A DNA stretch of 64,000 nucleotides. Origin: Synaphobranchus kaupii. Its lineage: Eukaryota; Chordata; Actinopteri; Anguilliformes; Synaphobranchidae. Made by a program: the position numbers and the translations under genes. This document shows positions 35,046 to 48,775 of the stretch, piece after piece; the first letter of the stretch is position 1, and the number at the start of each line of letters is the position of its first letter. The notes under the pieces are model-generated. The model was not told the DNA's origin and ran no database searches. It saw only the letters and a list, made by a program, of their open reading frames with translations. The stretch covers positions 14,563,066-14,627,065 of the forward strand of contig CM056383.1 in NCBI GenBank assembly GCA_029718625.1, in the 5' to 3' direction.

Positions 35046-35685
35046 GCAGCCCTGTGCAGTGGAGATAGACTGTGGGGAACATCCAGAGAGCAGCCCTGTG
35101 TAGTGGAGATAGACTGTGGGGAACATCCAGAGAGCAGCCCTGTGTAGTGGAGATAGACTGTGGGGAACATCCAGAGAGCAGCCCTGTGTAGTGGAGATAG
35201 ACTGTGGGGAACATCCAGAGAGCAGCCCTGTGTATTGGAGATAGACTGTGGGGAACATCCAGAAAGCAGCCCTGTGTAGTGGAGATAGACTGTGGGGAAC
35301 ATCCAGAGAGCAGCCCTGTGTAGTGGAGATAGACTGTGGGGAACATCCAGAGAGCAGCCCTGTGTAGTGGAGATAGACTGTGGGGAACATCCAGAGAGCA
35401 GCCCTGTGTATTGGAGATAGACTGTGGGGAACATCCAGAGAGCAGCCCTGTGTAGTGGAGATAGACTGTGGGGAACATCCAGAGAGCAGCCCTGTGTAGT
35501 GGAGATAGACTGTGGGGAACATCCAGAGAGCAGCCCTGTGTATTGGAGATAGACTGTGGGGAACATCCAGAGAGCAGCCCTGTGTAGTGGAGATAGACTG
35601 TGGGGAACATCCAGAGAGCAGCCCTGTGTAGTGGAGATAGACTGTGGGGAACATCCAGAGAGCAGCCCTGTGTAATGGAGATCAT
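35046..35685. repeat. 44-bp minisatellite, about 14.5 copies
   Basis: The unit is 'gcagccctgtgtagtggaga' + 'tagactgtggggaacatcca' + gaga, very uniform. Copies starting near 35222, 35398 and 35530 have 'tattgg' for 'tagtgg', spaced 4 and 3 units apart, a sign of block amplification. Since 44 is not a multiple of 3 and the unit lacks minus-strand stops in every frame, all three minus frames stay open for over 220 codons; none is a gene. Confidence 0.97.
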
Positions 35686-35960
35686 CACTGTAAACAGAGG
35701 AGTCTTTGAAATTCAAATTGTAACGCCATACAGCACCTGTACATAATCGCTGCATAAATGCCAATGTGCATTTCTTCACTCAAGATGATGAGAAATGAGA
35801 TTCCTAAAATAAGATATTGAATATGAATGGGTATTGATGTAACAGTACTAAACACATCTTTCTATCAACACAAATCCATGGCTACAGTCGGCATTGGCAC
35901 AGTTGGGATTCGATGCGATACTGTGGTGGCCACTCGTACGCCGCAAGCAGCACGGGTGGC

Positions 35961-36158
35961 GGCAGCAGTGTAGTATAATGCTTAAGGAACTGGACCGGAA
36001 GGTTGCAGGTTCGATTCCCACCCTTGAGCAAGGTACTTACCCTGAATTGCTTCAGTATATATCCAGCTGTATAAATGGATAATATGTAAAAAAAGAAAAT
36101 GCAAAAAGCTATGTAAGTCGCTCTGGATAAGAGCGTCTGCTAAATGCCTGTAATGTAA
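35961..36158 (+). repeat. tRNA-derived SINE
   Basis: An A-box-like 'tagtataatgc' (35971) and a B box GGTTCGATTCC (36008-36018) mark the tRNA-derived head. The body has 'gagcaaggtacttaccctga' and 'gtataaatggata'. The tail 'agtcgctctggataagagcg' and 'tctgctaaatgcctgtaatg' is the fish SINE/LINE tail. The gene-like tRNA head is not a functional tRNA. Confidence 0.85.
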
Positions 36159-37187
36159 AAGCTGCACTTTTACTGAGTGAGCTACCCATCAGCCTCTGAC
36201 TCTTTGTTTAAATAACTGTACACATTACATCCTGAGTTTTTTTTTTAAATGTTGGCATCTGCTAGAGATGCCAAAATTGTTCAGACTGATACCAGGTGAA
36301 AAACGTAGTCTCGTGACTAATTGCTACTGATTGCACGGAATAGGGTCGAGCATGTACAATGCAGGCAATCAGCATGGCAAAATGTGAGCACTGAACTAAA
36401 AAGCTTTAGCATCTATTGCATTGTTTATCTGCAGGTTTAAAAACCTCACCATATCTGTCCAATTTCACATCTTTACCGGAACAAAATCCAGTTAATGGGG
36501 AGAAATGTAGTGCAAGTTTCAGTCCAAACACAATCCCTTGCGCAACTGGTCATATTTCATGGGATTTTCTGAGGCAACATGGGAGGCGATGTGAAAGACG
36601 GACATACAGTGAGCACCATAATTCATTGGACAGTGACACATTTTTTGGTATTTTGGTTTTGTACTATAGCACTTTGAGTTTGAAAGGATACAATGACAAT
36701 GAGGTTGAAGTGCAGACTGTCAGCTTTAATTTGAGGGCATTTTCATCCATATGGGATGAACCGTTTAGAAATTGTAGAACCTTTTTGTACATAGTCCCCC
36801 CCCCATTTTCGGGCATCAAAAAATATTGGACAGTTTAACATAATGTAGAATAAAGTAATCTAATTCTAATCTAAATTCATTTTTAATATTTGGTCGCATA
36901 TCCTTTTCATGCCATGACTTCCTGATGTCTGTGACCCAACAATATCAAAAGACTCTTGATATCTTATTTTCTGGTACTCCTACAAGCGATACTATAACTT
37001 CTCTGCATTTCAATGGATCTCTATGGGAATTGAAGGGGTGGGACTAGATTTAGCTGTAAATTATGCTGGAACAGTAGGGAATACATGGTTGGTGAAATGG
37101 CTGTAAGTCATCAAGGGTCTGAGGTATCAAACGAGCCTCAAACCATCTGCTGCCATATATGCAATAGATATGGATGGATAACTTTAA

Positions 37188-38397
37188 AGGAGCTATATGT
37201 AACATTGACACCGAGCGTTTAAAATGGGTACTGCAGTCCAAATTCACAATATTGGAGAGAGTTGTCTCCGCCCGCCCCCTCCTCCCCAGACTCGAAGCTC
37301 ACGCGGGTTGCCAGGTTGAGGACACTGAACGAACATGAGCGCAAGACGAGCTGAGCGCAGCTTATTCTATTTTGACAATGACAAGCGACGATGAGTCCTA
37401 CACTGTAAGTTGATCAGCTAATGTATACGTTTGCAATTTATTTATTGTTTGCAAATTATAAACCAGCTCATGTGGAGTTTTTATAACTCTGTCAATGTTA
37501 GCTAGATGCATGGCTGGCTGTGTTTACGGTCACACAGATATAAGCTAACGTTAGTGGTATGTTTAGCTAGTAACTATATACATATATATATTTAAATCTT
37601 TAGCTAGCTAGCTAAATGAAAACGATGTTGAACTGTGCAGTGGGCGGAGTTAGCTCGGAGAATAGTGAATCACACAGGCCAAAACAAATACAGACGTTCC
37701 GACCCGGAATGGAAATTTCAAAGGAGAACATACTGGCTGTAGCATTGTTGTCGGAGAATCCGGTATTTTGACTTAGCATGTTTCCTTAATCTCTGATGAC
37801 ATACACTGCCTGGCCAAAAAAAAAGTCGCACTCTATTATTTCGTTGGACTGCCTTTAGCTTTGATTATGGCACGCATCCGTTGTGGCATTGTTTCGACAA
37901 CCTTATGCAACATCACAACATTTATTTCCATCCAGAGTTGCATTCATTTTTGGCCGAGATCTTGTATTGATGACGGGAGAGTCAAACCACTCCATAGAGT
38001 CTTCTCCAGCACATCCCAAAGACTTTCAATGGGGTTGAGGTCAGGAGTCTGGTGGCCAATTCATGTGTGAAACTGATTCCTCATGCTCCCTGAACCACTC
38101 TTTCACAATTTGAGCACGATGAATCTTGGCATTGTCGTCCTGGAATATGCCCATTGATGGGATAACCTGGTCATTCAGTACATTCTGGTACTCAGCTGAC
38201 TTCATTTTATTGCTGCATAACGTTGCTGAGCCTAGACCTGACCAATTGAAGCAACCCCAGATCATAACACTGCCTCCAGGGGCTTGTACAGTGGGCACTA
38301 TGCATGACGGGTGCAACAGCGACTTTTTTTTTTGGCCAGGCAGTGTATAATGGTCATTTTATGATTTAGTACAGTAAATTTGTTACATATAGCTCCT
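37188..38397. mobile_element. TTAA-flanked non-autonomous element, middle level
   Basis: The termini are AGGAGCTATATGTAACA and TGTTACATATAGCTCCT, each bordered by TTAA (37184-37187 and 38398-38401). TTAA is the target of piggyBac-type transposases; the superfamily call is inference. The interior left part (37240-37790) is partly GC-rich and not recognised. It contains the Tc1 derivative at 37804-38345. Confidence 0.8.
37804..38345 (-). mobile_element. 542-bp Tc1-like deletion derivative, copy 2 (inner level)
   Basis: The ends are CACTGCCTGGCCAAAAA and TTTTTGGCCAGGCAGTG, flanked by TA (37802-37803 and 38346-38347). The minus strand holds the same half transposase as copy 1 ([22 protein letters not shown]). 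Length and internal junction equal those of 26442-26983, so the shortened form itself was moved in trans. Confidence 0.93.
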
Positions 38398-39825
38398 TTA
38401 AGGGTTTTTTCTCCTGGCAAATTTTCCTATTGAACTCTATGGAAAAATAAGTTAGGAGAAGAAACCCTTCAAGTTATCCATCCATATCTACTACATATCT
38501 GGCAGCAGAGTGATTGCTTAAGGCTTGTTTGATACATCAGACCCTTGATGACTTAGAGCCATTTAGCCAACCATGTGTTCCATACTGTTCCAGTGTAATT
38601 TACAGCTAAATCTAGTCCCACCCCACAATTCCCATAGAGATCCATTGAAATGCAGAGAAGTTATAGTATCTTGTAGAAGTACCAGAAAATAAGATATCAA
38701 AAGTCTTTTGATATTGTTGGGTCACAGACATCAGGAAGTCATGGCATGCAAAGGATATGTGACCAAATATTAAAAATGAATTTAGATTAGAATTAGATTA
38801 CTTTATTCTACATTATGTTAAACTGTCCAATATCTTTTGATGCCCGAAAATGGGGACGACTACGTACAAAAGGTTCTATAATTTCTAAACGGTTCATCTG
38901 ATATGGATGACCATACCATCAAATTAAAGCTGACAGTTTGCACTTCAACCTTTGTCATTGTATCCTTTCAAACTCAAAGTGCTAGAGTACAGAACCAAAA
39001 TAACAAAAGGAGTCACTGTCCAATGAATTATGGTGCTCACTGAATAAACACTCAATTCCTGTTTTTTTGTTTGTTTGTTTTTTTGTAGTTCCAGAGAATG
39101 ATCTCACTTCCCTTTGTGTGGAGTTATCCTAGAAAGCAAGTGCAGATTGGAATTAAAAAATGCTAAAGTCACTGAAAACTGAAGAATAAAATAGTTGAAA
39201 GTGAAGTTGAGGCTATCAGAAATCATAACTATAATTGATTTGTTTTTTTATTGAAATGTCACACTGCTAAATAAATGCATTCCATTAACCAAAATTTATA
39301 TAGTTCTACGTAATAGCTCTAAAAAAGTTAAAACATAAGCATTCACAAATATTATGGAGTTTAAAAATGATTCGAAAGCAAGGTGTAGTACCCCCTGGTG
39401 GTGAGTTGTAGAACAGACGGAATGAAGACAGCAGTATCTTACTGTATCGCAGCTACGAGAGAGTGAGAAGATACATCACGGAAATACAAACTAACCCAAT
39501 TATTTTAGGATAGATGTACCGCGCAGTTTAAATTACGACAATCAATCATGTTAAGAATACACATAAATCATATCCAAACAAGCTCTTGTTGTTTCAAGAT
39601 TAATTGGAGTTTCTCCAAAACTGCTGCCCGCGCAGATTGCTGACTTCATATAAAATATGTGGACGTTCATATGTTTATTAATGACTCAATTAATAGGCAT
39701 TTCCCTCAAACTGCACCCTGTCATCATTTGTGCTGCCGCGACATCATCCATGCTCATCAAAGAGGCACATTATCTCCAGTGCAAAAAATTTTAAACCTTT
39801 TATGTTGTCTTTTTACTCTAAACAG

Positions 39826-39999
39826 AAAAAAACAACAACAAAGATGCAAAGTTACACAAAACAAACCCCTCTGGGAATTGCGGCCCACCAGGGTCCTGGA
39901 GCGGTTCAGATGAGGATTAAAACGTCCGCCAGCTCTGGGGAACGGCTCAGCCAGACCAAATCCATGGTCATACCAGACGCTGGACAACCCCTGAAACCT
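39826..39999 (+). CDS. arhgap15: arhgap15 first coding exon (residues 1-52)
   Basis: Acceptor 'tttttactctaaacag' before 39826; the ATG is at 39844-39846 after an A-rich leader; donor GTGAGT. Starts MQSYTKQT and carries GAVQMRIK and [10 protein letters not shown], shared with the human N-terminus (MQKSTN...GAVQMRIK...RLSQSKSM). The ATG is chosen by that match. Confidence 0.93.
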
Positions 40000-40388
40000 G
40001 TGAGTACCCTTTTCGCTGCAGTTGTTTTTTGAGGTTGGCTCAGGACGGTACGAGGAGTTTGTGAACGCACGCACGCCTCTCTGAGAGCAGCTTCTCTTGC
40101 AGTTTGTCACGAGCCAATGGGCTGCATGGAACAGCACTCAACCGACATCAATGGGGTCAAACCTCATCTAATAATAGAGCTATTGTCAAGAATTCTCGTT
40201 TTGCAATGTGTACTGTTAGTAATAGCGGAACTTCGAGGAGCTCATTATAAAACAGTAAAATTCAAAGTCAGGTTCATGAAGGTGAGACGCACGGCACAAA
40301 AACATTGGATGGAGGTTATGCTAGAACGTAAATGTGGCATTATGTCACTTTACATGCAAAGGAGCAGAAACTGTGTGTGCGTGTATGT

Positions 40389-40421
<33 letters not shown>

Positions 40422-40928
40422 CATGTGTTTACTCAGCAATTCAGGTTTATTTAGTCGTTGCCTTAATGCTGTTAGGAAGTGTTTTTATTTAGGAAAGCAA
40501 AATTAAATCAGCCTGCATGTTTTTCTGGTACTTAGTGAACACCATTTATATGAATTGATTGTAATTACTATGACTTCCCATGCAGTTTTATTTGATAAGA
40601 TGATTACTGTTAGCTGCTAGACAGCAAGGAACATTTGGCTTGGACATTTTATTCCATCTGAGATATTCTCAGTGGAAATTATATCCAAGGTAAAGGGATA
40701 TTGGTGAGATAGAAAATGTAATTTAACAACCCTTCATCTGTCACACCATTTTTTAATTGTTCACAATGATCCCTATATGCCCTATAATATATATGATCTT
40801 ATTTTCTGGGCCATGTGAAATTGTACAATCTGACATAGAAATTGCTGGATTGCCTTTACTGTAGGCCTGTAGTATGATTTTTGGCATGGTAAAAGGTTAT
40901 TAAGTCAATGCTACCAATAATACCCCAT

Positions 40929-41015
<87 letters not shown>

Positions 41016-41114
41016 AATACTATAAATGTATCTGTAATAAATCAATGGGCATATTAATGGCAGCAGTTCAAAGAATTGCATAATTAAACAACGAAAATCA
41101 ATTACGTGTGGTAC

Positions 41115-41151
<37 letters not shown>

Positions 41152-44100
41152 TAATAATAATAATACAGATTGTACCAGAGGACTCTCCTGCTTCCACTGC
41201 AGGCAGACTGCAGGCTGTGTTGAGCTCTAGGCCAGGGGTTGCGTGCGTCACTGCCTACTGCTTCAGCTGCAGGCGCCACCCTAGAGTCCCTCATCCATTC
41301 AGTGCTGGGATCCTTCCTCTTACTGCATTTTTACTTTCTTTTCTCTCCTTTAGCCCCATCTAATATTTTAGGATTCTTTAATAGTATTCTTTTTTTTAAA
41401 TAATGAATGGTCTACTTTCTTATGCATTGCACACACCAGTCTACAGCACCAACTTACCAATTAACACCCCCGGTGTTGCCTGATCGCAGCATCTCTGCCT
41501 CTATGCGCGATTACCTTGACGGATGACTCATCTGCAATTAGCCATAATTGGCATATCAATATGCAAAAAACTGAATGGATTAACCTCCTTCGAAACTAAC
41601 AAGCAACCCCGTGCCCAGCTGGCGAATGGTAAAACAGCTGCATTTGTCACTGTTTGGGGAAGGGAACAGAAATAAATGCACAAAATAAATTAGCGAGATA
41701 GCAATTACATTAGCTGCTTTTAACTGCTTTTTAAATAGTACATTCAGCCCCCCCCCCCCCCCCCCTCCTCCAAAAAACTAAAAGAAAACTAAAAGTGTGC
41801 ACACAAATAATTCATTCATTCATGAATGGTTCAGTAGTACAAAACCATTATTAGATGCATTTGGATACAGGGTTACAGGCTATCCAAGGAAGTCCATAAC
41901 AAAAAACAAATAGGACTACAAACTGTTGTTGTATCAACAGTAGGATAATAGGTGGACCTTCCCTAATTATCAGTTTTTAGAGCAGTTGTATATTGGCATT
42001 GAATTACCTGATTCTGTTTGAAACCCAGTTTTTTTTATTAGTATTATTTATTTACTTTAAGTTAAATTCGACACGCTGATATCTGGAGGTCCGGAGAAGC
42101 TGCGGTTGGATGCTGGCAGCGAGCTCAGTTTGGGGAGGTTCCAGTGCACCTCTGACATACACCGGGAGGTGCACATTGATTCGCGTTTTCTTGCCAGATC
42201 GCCGTGTCTCGCGGCGGCTGAAATGATACCGGTGGAGGCTCTTGTAAAAAACGTGGTCTTCGAAACCGCAGAGGGCGAAACGGCGGAGCCCCGTCCTTTT
42301 AAAAATATATATTTTTTACTTTTTTAATATATATTTAACTGCGCTGTGCTCCCAACAACCAGTGCGTTAATCCTTTCCCTCGTGTTTGTGCGCTGCAGAT
42401 GATACTGTCACATAAAGCCGAGCGATATTAGTCAGAGAGAGCAGCCTTAATATTCTGCAACGGTTCTGAAACCAAAGTCATTAAAATGCAACACTAACAG
42501 AGCCAATAGAATTTATTTATTTTGCGTGTGCAGCAACATTGCATCGATGTCTTAAGTTGAGCTTCTGTGTTGCCCATTCCTCACATGCAAATGTAAGTTT
42601 GATAATATGCTCAATGCAAAACAGAGACATTTTGCTCAGTTTTTTCCCCTTGTTTTCAAAATTCGTATTGACCCCAGAGTCTATTTAATAATAAACAAAA
42701 TGGTAGGCCTACTATAGCTATATTATAGCAAAAATGTTAAATGACATATTGAGGATTCAGGGCTGATGTGTTAATTCTGGTAAAAAGTTATAATACGATT
42801 TTCTCTTTCAAAAAACTACTTTATTTGGCTCCCAGGCAATTCTGCTCCGCCATACTACCATCGAATGCCATTTTACCATCGAGTGTATTTCTAATCCATA
42901 AGAATCTGACTAAGAACCTTTGTTTCAGAAAGACTTTACCGTTTGCAAATTGATCATCACAAAGAAGTAAAAAAAGAATGTTCAGTGTTACCACACAAAA
43001 TATATATAGCCTAGGGCTATAGCCTATAGAAGAAAAGGAAAAATAATTAAAAATAAGTGCTTTTGAATAGAAAAACAATTATATCGCTCAAATGGTCCTG
43101 TACCGAAATCTGATAGGCTACTATGACTTTGTTACCAGCATCCTGGCTGATTTCCATATTAACAAGCCCTTTCAGGACTCAAAGTGATGAATAATTGACA
43201 ACAAATTAATTGTTTTGATTGTCGTCCTCAGCGCACAGTGTGCTTTAATGTTTCATGCGTTGCTTCCTGGCTAATTACTGAGACGCCACATTTGTCAGAC
43301 CCCCGTCTTCATCGGTCCTGTGTTTCCAGAGGGGAGAGAAACAGCCGACTCGCGCGGTAATTAACCAGGCTGCTCAATGACTCGCGCGCGAGAGAAACGG
43401 CCTGCCAGTCCAGGCATTGTGACGCAACAGAAGGATAGAGGCGATTAAAATCCTGAAACAGCGGTTTGAAGGGAGGGGACATGACACGTTGACGCGGTCG
43501 CGTTCCATTCCGGATTGTTTCGCTTGCTGTTCCTTTTCGGTTGGTTTCCTCCCAAGATCAATGCTTCCACCCCCTCAACCTCCCACTCTTTGAGTGCATT
43601 CAGCTTCTTAGATGAGGAATAGAACTTGGAACCCAAGTAATTTCTGTTTGAGGCCCAGCAAAAACTCCTTTTGCTTAACAGTGCACAACAGCAATGGGGA
43701 AACCAGAAGGTTGTAGGTTTGAGAGAGAAACTGCTGTACATTTAACCTGAACTGGTTCAGGGAGGTATAACAGTATATCTCAGTATATAACAGTCACTCC
43801 CCAAAATGTTTTTTAAGGAAGAAAAAAAAAAAAAAACTAACACTGGAATTTATTTGTAGGTCAAAAGTGGGGGCAAATTTTGAGTGAGAAAGGGGGAAAA
43901 TACCCTGCAATGTTGTAAACCAGATAAAGCCTGGTATTACACCTTAAAAAAAAAAAAAAAAGTGCTCTCCGCTGATCAAAATAACACAAAAATAGAAATG
44001 GCAACTGTGGGGCACATTGTTGGACCGCATCCATAAAACGCCAGACTGAGTGCCCGCTGAAAGGTTTATTTACCTTGCCAGAAGTGAAAATGATTGCGCT

Positions 44101-47100
44101 AATGTGGAATGACAGCTCTCTTGTTTTTGATTTGCGGTGGTCAGGAACGGTACAAGTCGGGGAGGGGGGGGGGGGCGCGTTTGACAGTAAGGCCTCCGTA
44201 TCCTAAAGACACTGTCAGGCAGGATTGATTTCCACCTTCCCGATGCACATGCAAGCGCCCCGGTATTGCAGCTGACCCCAGCTTGTGTTACCTTGTCATT
44301 TTGTGACACTGAACAAAGTAAAGATGAGCTGGAAATAGCCAGGAACCGACCTTGAACCCATTTGTGAAGGGAGAGCTTAGCTGACAGGGGCTCTGTGTTT
44401 TACGCACAGTGCTGCATTCCTCCATTTAGATGCAGTGTCCAGCGAGGGACAGTAGAGGGCATGACAGCACTGTGATAAAGGGAAATATCTAAGTATATTC
44501 CCTCTACAAATACGGACAAACTAGACCGCTGTATTTCCACATCCTCATACGGCGCTGGTTCTGCCGTAGCACATAGATTCTACCTATAACAAATATGTCA
44601 ACATATGCTACCTGCATTTTTTTTTGGTGCCATCCTTTCGTTTGTTTTGTGTATATTATAAATTTTCTATACATTTTGACCAATTTTATTCCTTGCATTT
44701 TTTTTTTGTTTGAAATACAAAATATTACATAATTGCAAACAGTACTTTTTCCATAATAATTTTGTACTATACATTAATTTAAAAAGAGCCTATACACTTG
44801 AGTAGGTAGCGTCATTTAAATTATAAAATTTAATATTTGTGTAAATAATGCTTTTGCAGAAATAGCAATATTGTAAAGATTGAAGAGATCCAGCCAGTCT
44901 TTCTGCAGAGTTGAGTTCATACTTAAATAGTAGATAGCAAATCTGAAAGCCTGACATGCATTTGTGTTTGCTTATCATATTGTAGTTTCATCCCGAAAGG
45001 TCCTGATAAAACCTTGAGCCCCCCCCCCCAAACACACACGCATACTTTCACCAGCTATGATAAAACCTTGAACCCCCCCCCCGAACACACACTTTCACCA
45101 GCTATGCAAATAATGGCCATCAGCTAGAGAAGAGAGAGGGAAAGGAGTCTGCAGTGTTTTCTAAGTAGCACCATGTCTAGCTCCCTGCCTAGGAGTAGTG
45201 GAGTTCAGAAACGGGAGATAACACGTGAACGTCCGTTAACGGAGTAGAAATACGAGTGTGATTAGTTCCCTTTGGTCTTTAGCTTGGTGGGCTAATCGTA
45301 TCTCTTGTTGCACGACGAGGCAGCTGTTTGATAGCTGCATCTACCTTACCCCGTAATATAGGCAAGGCAACGCTGCAACAATCCTGTTCCGACCGCATGG
45401 GTGTCTTAATTCGCCGAAAACAAGTGCCTTAGGAGGACAAAAGCAAGTACACATTGTGAGGTGAAATAAATAAATGATGTAGATAACACTCAAATTCAAT
45501 TCAGCACTGTGTAACCATTCCTTAGTGACAGGTATTTGTAATTGCCTAGAAAATGGACTAGATTTATTGAACATTTCTGTTTAGTGTTTATTCCAAGTCT
45601 TTGGATAGTTTGACTCATACAGTTTTAATTTTGTATACAATATACTTTTTTCCACAGAGGCACAAAGGTTGTTTAGGGGCAGGTTGAATGCGATTAGACT
45701 GCATTTGTGAAACATTTTGAATATTCATGACACATGAAGTTAATATATTTTCTTTACTTAGCATTATCATACATAATGTTGGAATTCTGCATTGATTCTG
45801 CATACTGAATCAGTTTAGCGCAATTACTCTATCCTGGGGTACTTGGCATGAGAAGCCAAAAATCTCAAGAATCTCATTTGAAATTAAAACCATTTCATAT
45901 GTAACAGATTTTCTTTCACCCAAGATGCAAATCGTCCAAACTCACAATTATAAAATGGTAAAAGAAAACCAACAGACAAGCAGAGACTGAACACTTGTGA
46001 AAGGAATTATATGTTAAGGGAATATAATTGAAACATTTTCTATTTACAAAAAATAAAAATAATAATAATTAAAAAATTCTAATAATAATACACAGTTTTT
46101 TACCCTCATTTACTCTCAATTTTGAATGCACAGTTGGGCTTATGCACATTCCTGTAACACTCCGTAATTCTGAGAGAGGACACACAAGCACGCACTCTCC
46201 TCCAAAACACATGATGTCAAGACACTGAGTCAGAGGGCGACACTTCCTGCATAGCATTGTGCAGGTTTTATTATTCTGTTTTCAGTTGCTGGAAATAACA
46301 AACTCACAGAAATGTATATCCACACCGCATACTGCATATTCTAACGAGAATGCTCTTTTGTTTCTGTACAGCAGGTAATGAATCAAAGTGTTCAGTGTTG
46401 CATGTGTAATAGAATGTGAAGTTACCGAGTCTATACTGTATTAACAATACATTATGAAAGTCTATAATATACTTTATAATTATAATAGTTTATAATAGCA
46501 GGCTGGCAGCAGGCAAGGAAACCAGTGCGGTTCTGGTTGTACACCCACCCCCCCAGGGCACAGTGGTGGTTGACCATTTCGGGGACCCCCCCCCCCCCCC
46601 CCCGATTCTGTCACATAGCACATAGCAATGGTGGTGGGGGCGGGGGGTGACTCGCCGTAATTGCGTAACTGACCACAGGATCCTGTCTCCCTCACACACA
46701 TACTGTACACTGCAAAGAGTAGTGGAGCCTCGACTGCAAAGCCTCTTTCTTTCCCCTTGACCTATTTTCGGCAAAGTATCGCTTACCAGAGAGATATGGG
46801 CCGCTTAATGGTAGGTGACAGAGATGTGTCCTGTGGTGGTTTCCTTTCTTAATCCTCGCCACCTTCGGTAAAAGATCTTTCAGAGGAAACGGTGTGGTTT
46901 TTGGCGTCCCTCTCCTCGGGCAACGGGGGTTTGTCAGTGTGCATCTTTTTTATGGTCGGAAGCTGTTCCCCAAGAGTGGTCTTCAGGCTTCCCCGTTCGT
47001 GGGTTAGGTAAGCATGGGTGCTTTCCAGTACATTTTCACCTCAAGCTCTTTGGAACTTGCACTCGTTTGCTCTTGTGCCCAATATCCTCCCGTCACCTTG

Positions 47101-48698
47101 TCTTAACCGTGTTTTGTCATCATCAGACAGAAAGAACCCACGGATGCATTTTCTTTGCAGAGTTCTGAAGTAAACACACAATCTCCTCTGGCTCTCTAGA
47201 TGCATCTGTCTGGGTCGAGGCCCGTTCATTTATTTAGTGCATCTTCTGTGCAATGAACCTGAAGTTCTATCTAGAGCCCTATGGCCAGGGTCCTTCCCTT
47301 AGGACATGAAACAAGCAACGTCCAATAGATGCATGTCTGAAGTTTTAGAGGGATAATGAGAACTGCCATACTTTCAGTTGACTGATTTTTTAGAGCAAGG
47401 GCTGATAAAGAACATATTAATATTCATCATATTAAGTTTTAAATGGAAGATGAGTATGAATATTCATTTCTTTGAAAAATTCCTCATATATCCAAGGCTT
47501 TTTTTTGTTGTGCATTCAATGCAAATAGACATAATCATACAAGTTTAATGAGAAATTATTTTTACTATCTGTAGTTGGTAATACATACACACAGAGCATG
47601 ATACATGTTTGTCATGATACCCTGCTTGACAAGAAAGTACTCCTAAAATTTTGATAAATCAAAATCTCATGACATACACTTTGCATAAAATCCACAGCTT
47701 ACATACAATCCATTTATACAGCTGGATATTGACTGAAGCAATTCAGGTGAAGTACCTTGCTCAAGGATATAACTGGCAGTGCCTCCATCTGGGAATCAAA
47801 CCTGCAGCCTCCCTGACCTTTGTAACCTTTGGTTGTGCTGCTGTGGTCAGGATAAAAAGATAATGCATTTCGGGAGTTTAAGGCCCACAGGAAATAGCAG
47901 AAAAATCGCAGTCAAACTGAGAGTTGATGACTCACGTTGATAAGTTGACGCGTCAAAGAGTCACTTTCAACATTGCAGTAGGAAATGCACACAGATGCAT
48001 TTACACGTTGAGGTGTGGAGGGAGTGGGAGTGAGAAAGCACAAAGACCGAATCAGGAAGCACACAAATTCCAGAGGTGGAAATCCAGGGGACATAAAGTA
48101 AAAGTCCTACCATGTGTTTCTTCCACCCATAGACTCAGCCAGCTGATTTCACTAATTAGTTCTACCTCCTCGCTGAAGAATTATGTTAATTAGCAAATCC
48201 AGGTGATTGGCGTACAATCCTGGGAGGACATTTACTTTATGTCCCCTGGATTTCCACCTCTGTTTGCCTCACACACAATCTGCAGCAGGTGCAAGCCCAG
48301 ATGAGACTCTAGTAAAATGCGAGTTCAGTTGGTCAGCAGCGGTTTGCTTTGGTATTCATATAATTTCCTAAAACATTTTCCACTTGCAATCTGAGATTTG
48401 ATTGAACGAGGAAATGCAACAATCTTCCTCTCTGCCTTGATGCAGATATCGCGCCATCGGAGGAATCAATCTCAACATAACCTGGGTGACATCAGCACAA
48501 CGGACCAACCTGTGAGTACCGCCATATGCCTGCTGTGGGGGACAGGAAGTAGGAAGCATTGCATCACAACAACGGAACTTTACGACTCCTCTGCTGTCCT
48601 TGCCTGGGAAATGTCATTGGCCACTCCTATCATACTGTGAGGAGTTTGGCTGTATGAGCAGTTGCAGTACAGTGGAGTGATTTTGGTAAAAGGTGGCT

Positions 48699-48775
<77 letters not shown>

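Larger units (their letters stand above)
36607..39042. mobile_element. Long foldback element (arms 36607-37184 and 38471-39042), outer level of a nest
   Basis: The ends are CAGTGAGCACCATAATTCAT and ATGAATTATGGTGCTCACTG. The arms, about 575 bp each, are inverse copies along their length (e.g. 'ccaacaatatcaaaagactc', 'gatctctatgggaatt', 'taaattcatttttaatatt' and inverses). The original loop is 38401-38470, itself a small hairpin. TA lies left of the element. A second element is inserted at the loop. Confidence 0.92.
40000..48445 (+). other. arhgap15 intron, 8.4 kb
   Basis: No further exon found. It contains GT repeats (about 40377-40421 and 40933-41007), a TAA repeat (41113-41165), C or G runs (41750-41765, 44162-44175, 46588-46603), a duplicated C-rich 50-bp block (45004-45110), a SINE (47698-47845) and a palindromic MITE (48071-48262). 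A frame at 42106-42327 starts [10 protein letters not shown] and is not recognised. Confidence 0.55.

Noticed and set aside
34997..35690. Regular 44-bp repeats considered as a CRISPR array
   Set aside because: No unique spacers; units are contiguous, and the genome is eukaryotic.
34989..35779. Three overlapping minus-strand frames of 221-260 codons
   Set aside because: All are the same 44-bp minisatellite read in three frames.
35961..36030. tRNA gene
   Set aside because: A and B boxes are present, but the stems are degenerate and it continues into a SINE body and tail.
42106..42327. 73-codon frame beginning [10 protein letters not shown] in an arhgap15 intron
   Set aside because: No recognised motif and no matching splice sites for arhgap15; ends in A/T repeat sequence.
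43180..43440. GC-rich block thought to be a conserved regulatory element
   Set aside because: No way to judge conservation from one sequence; no strong motif cluster seen.
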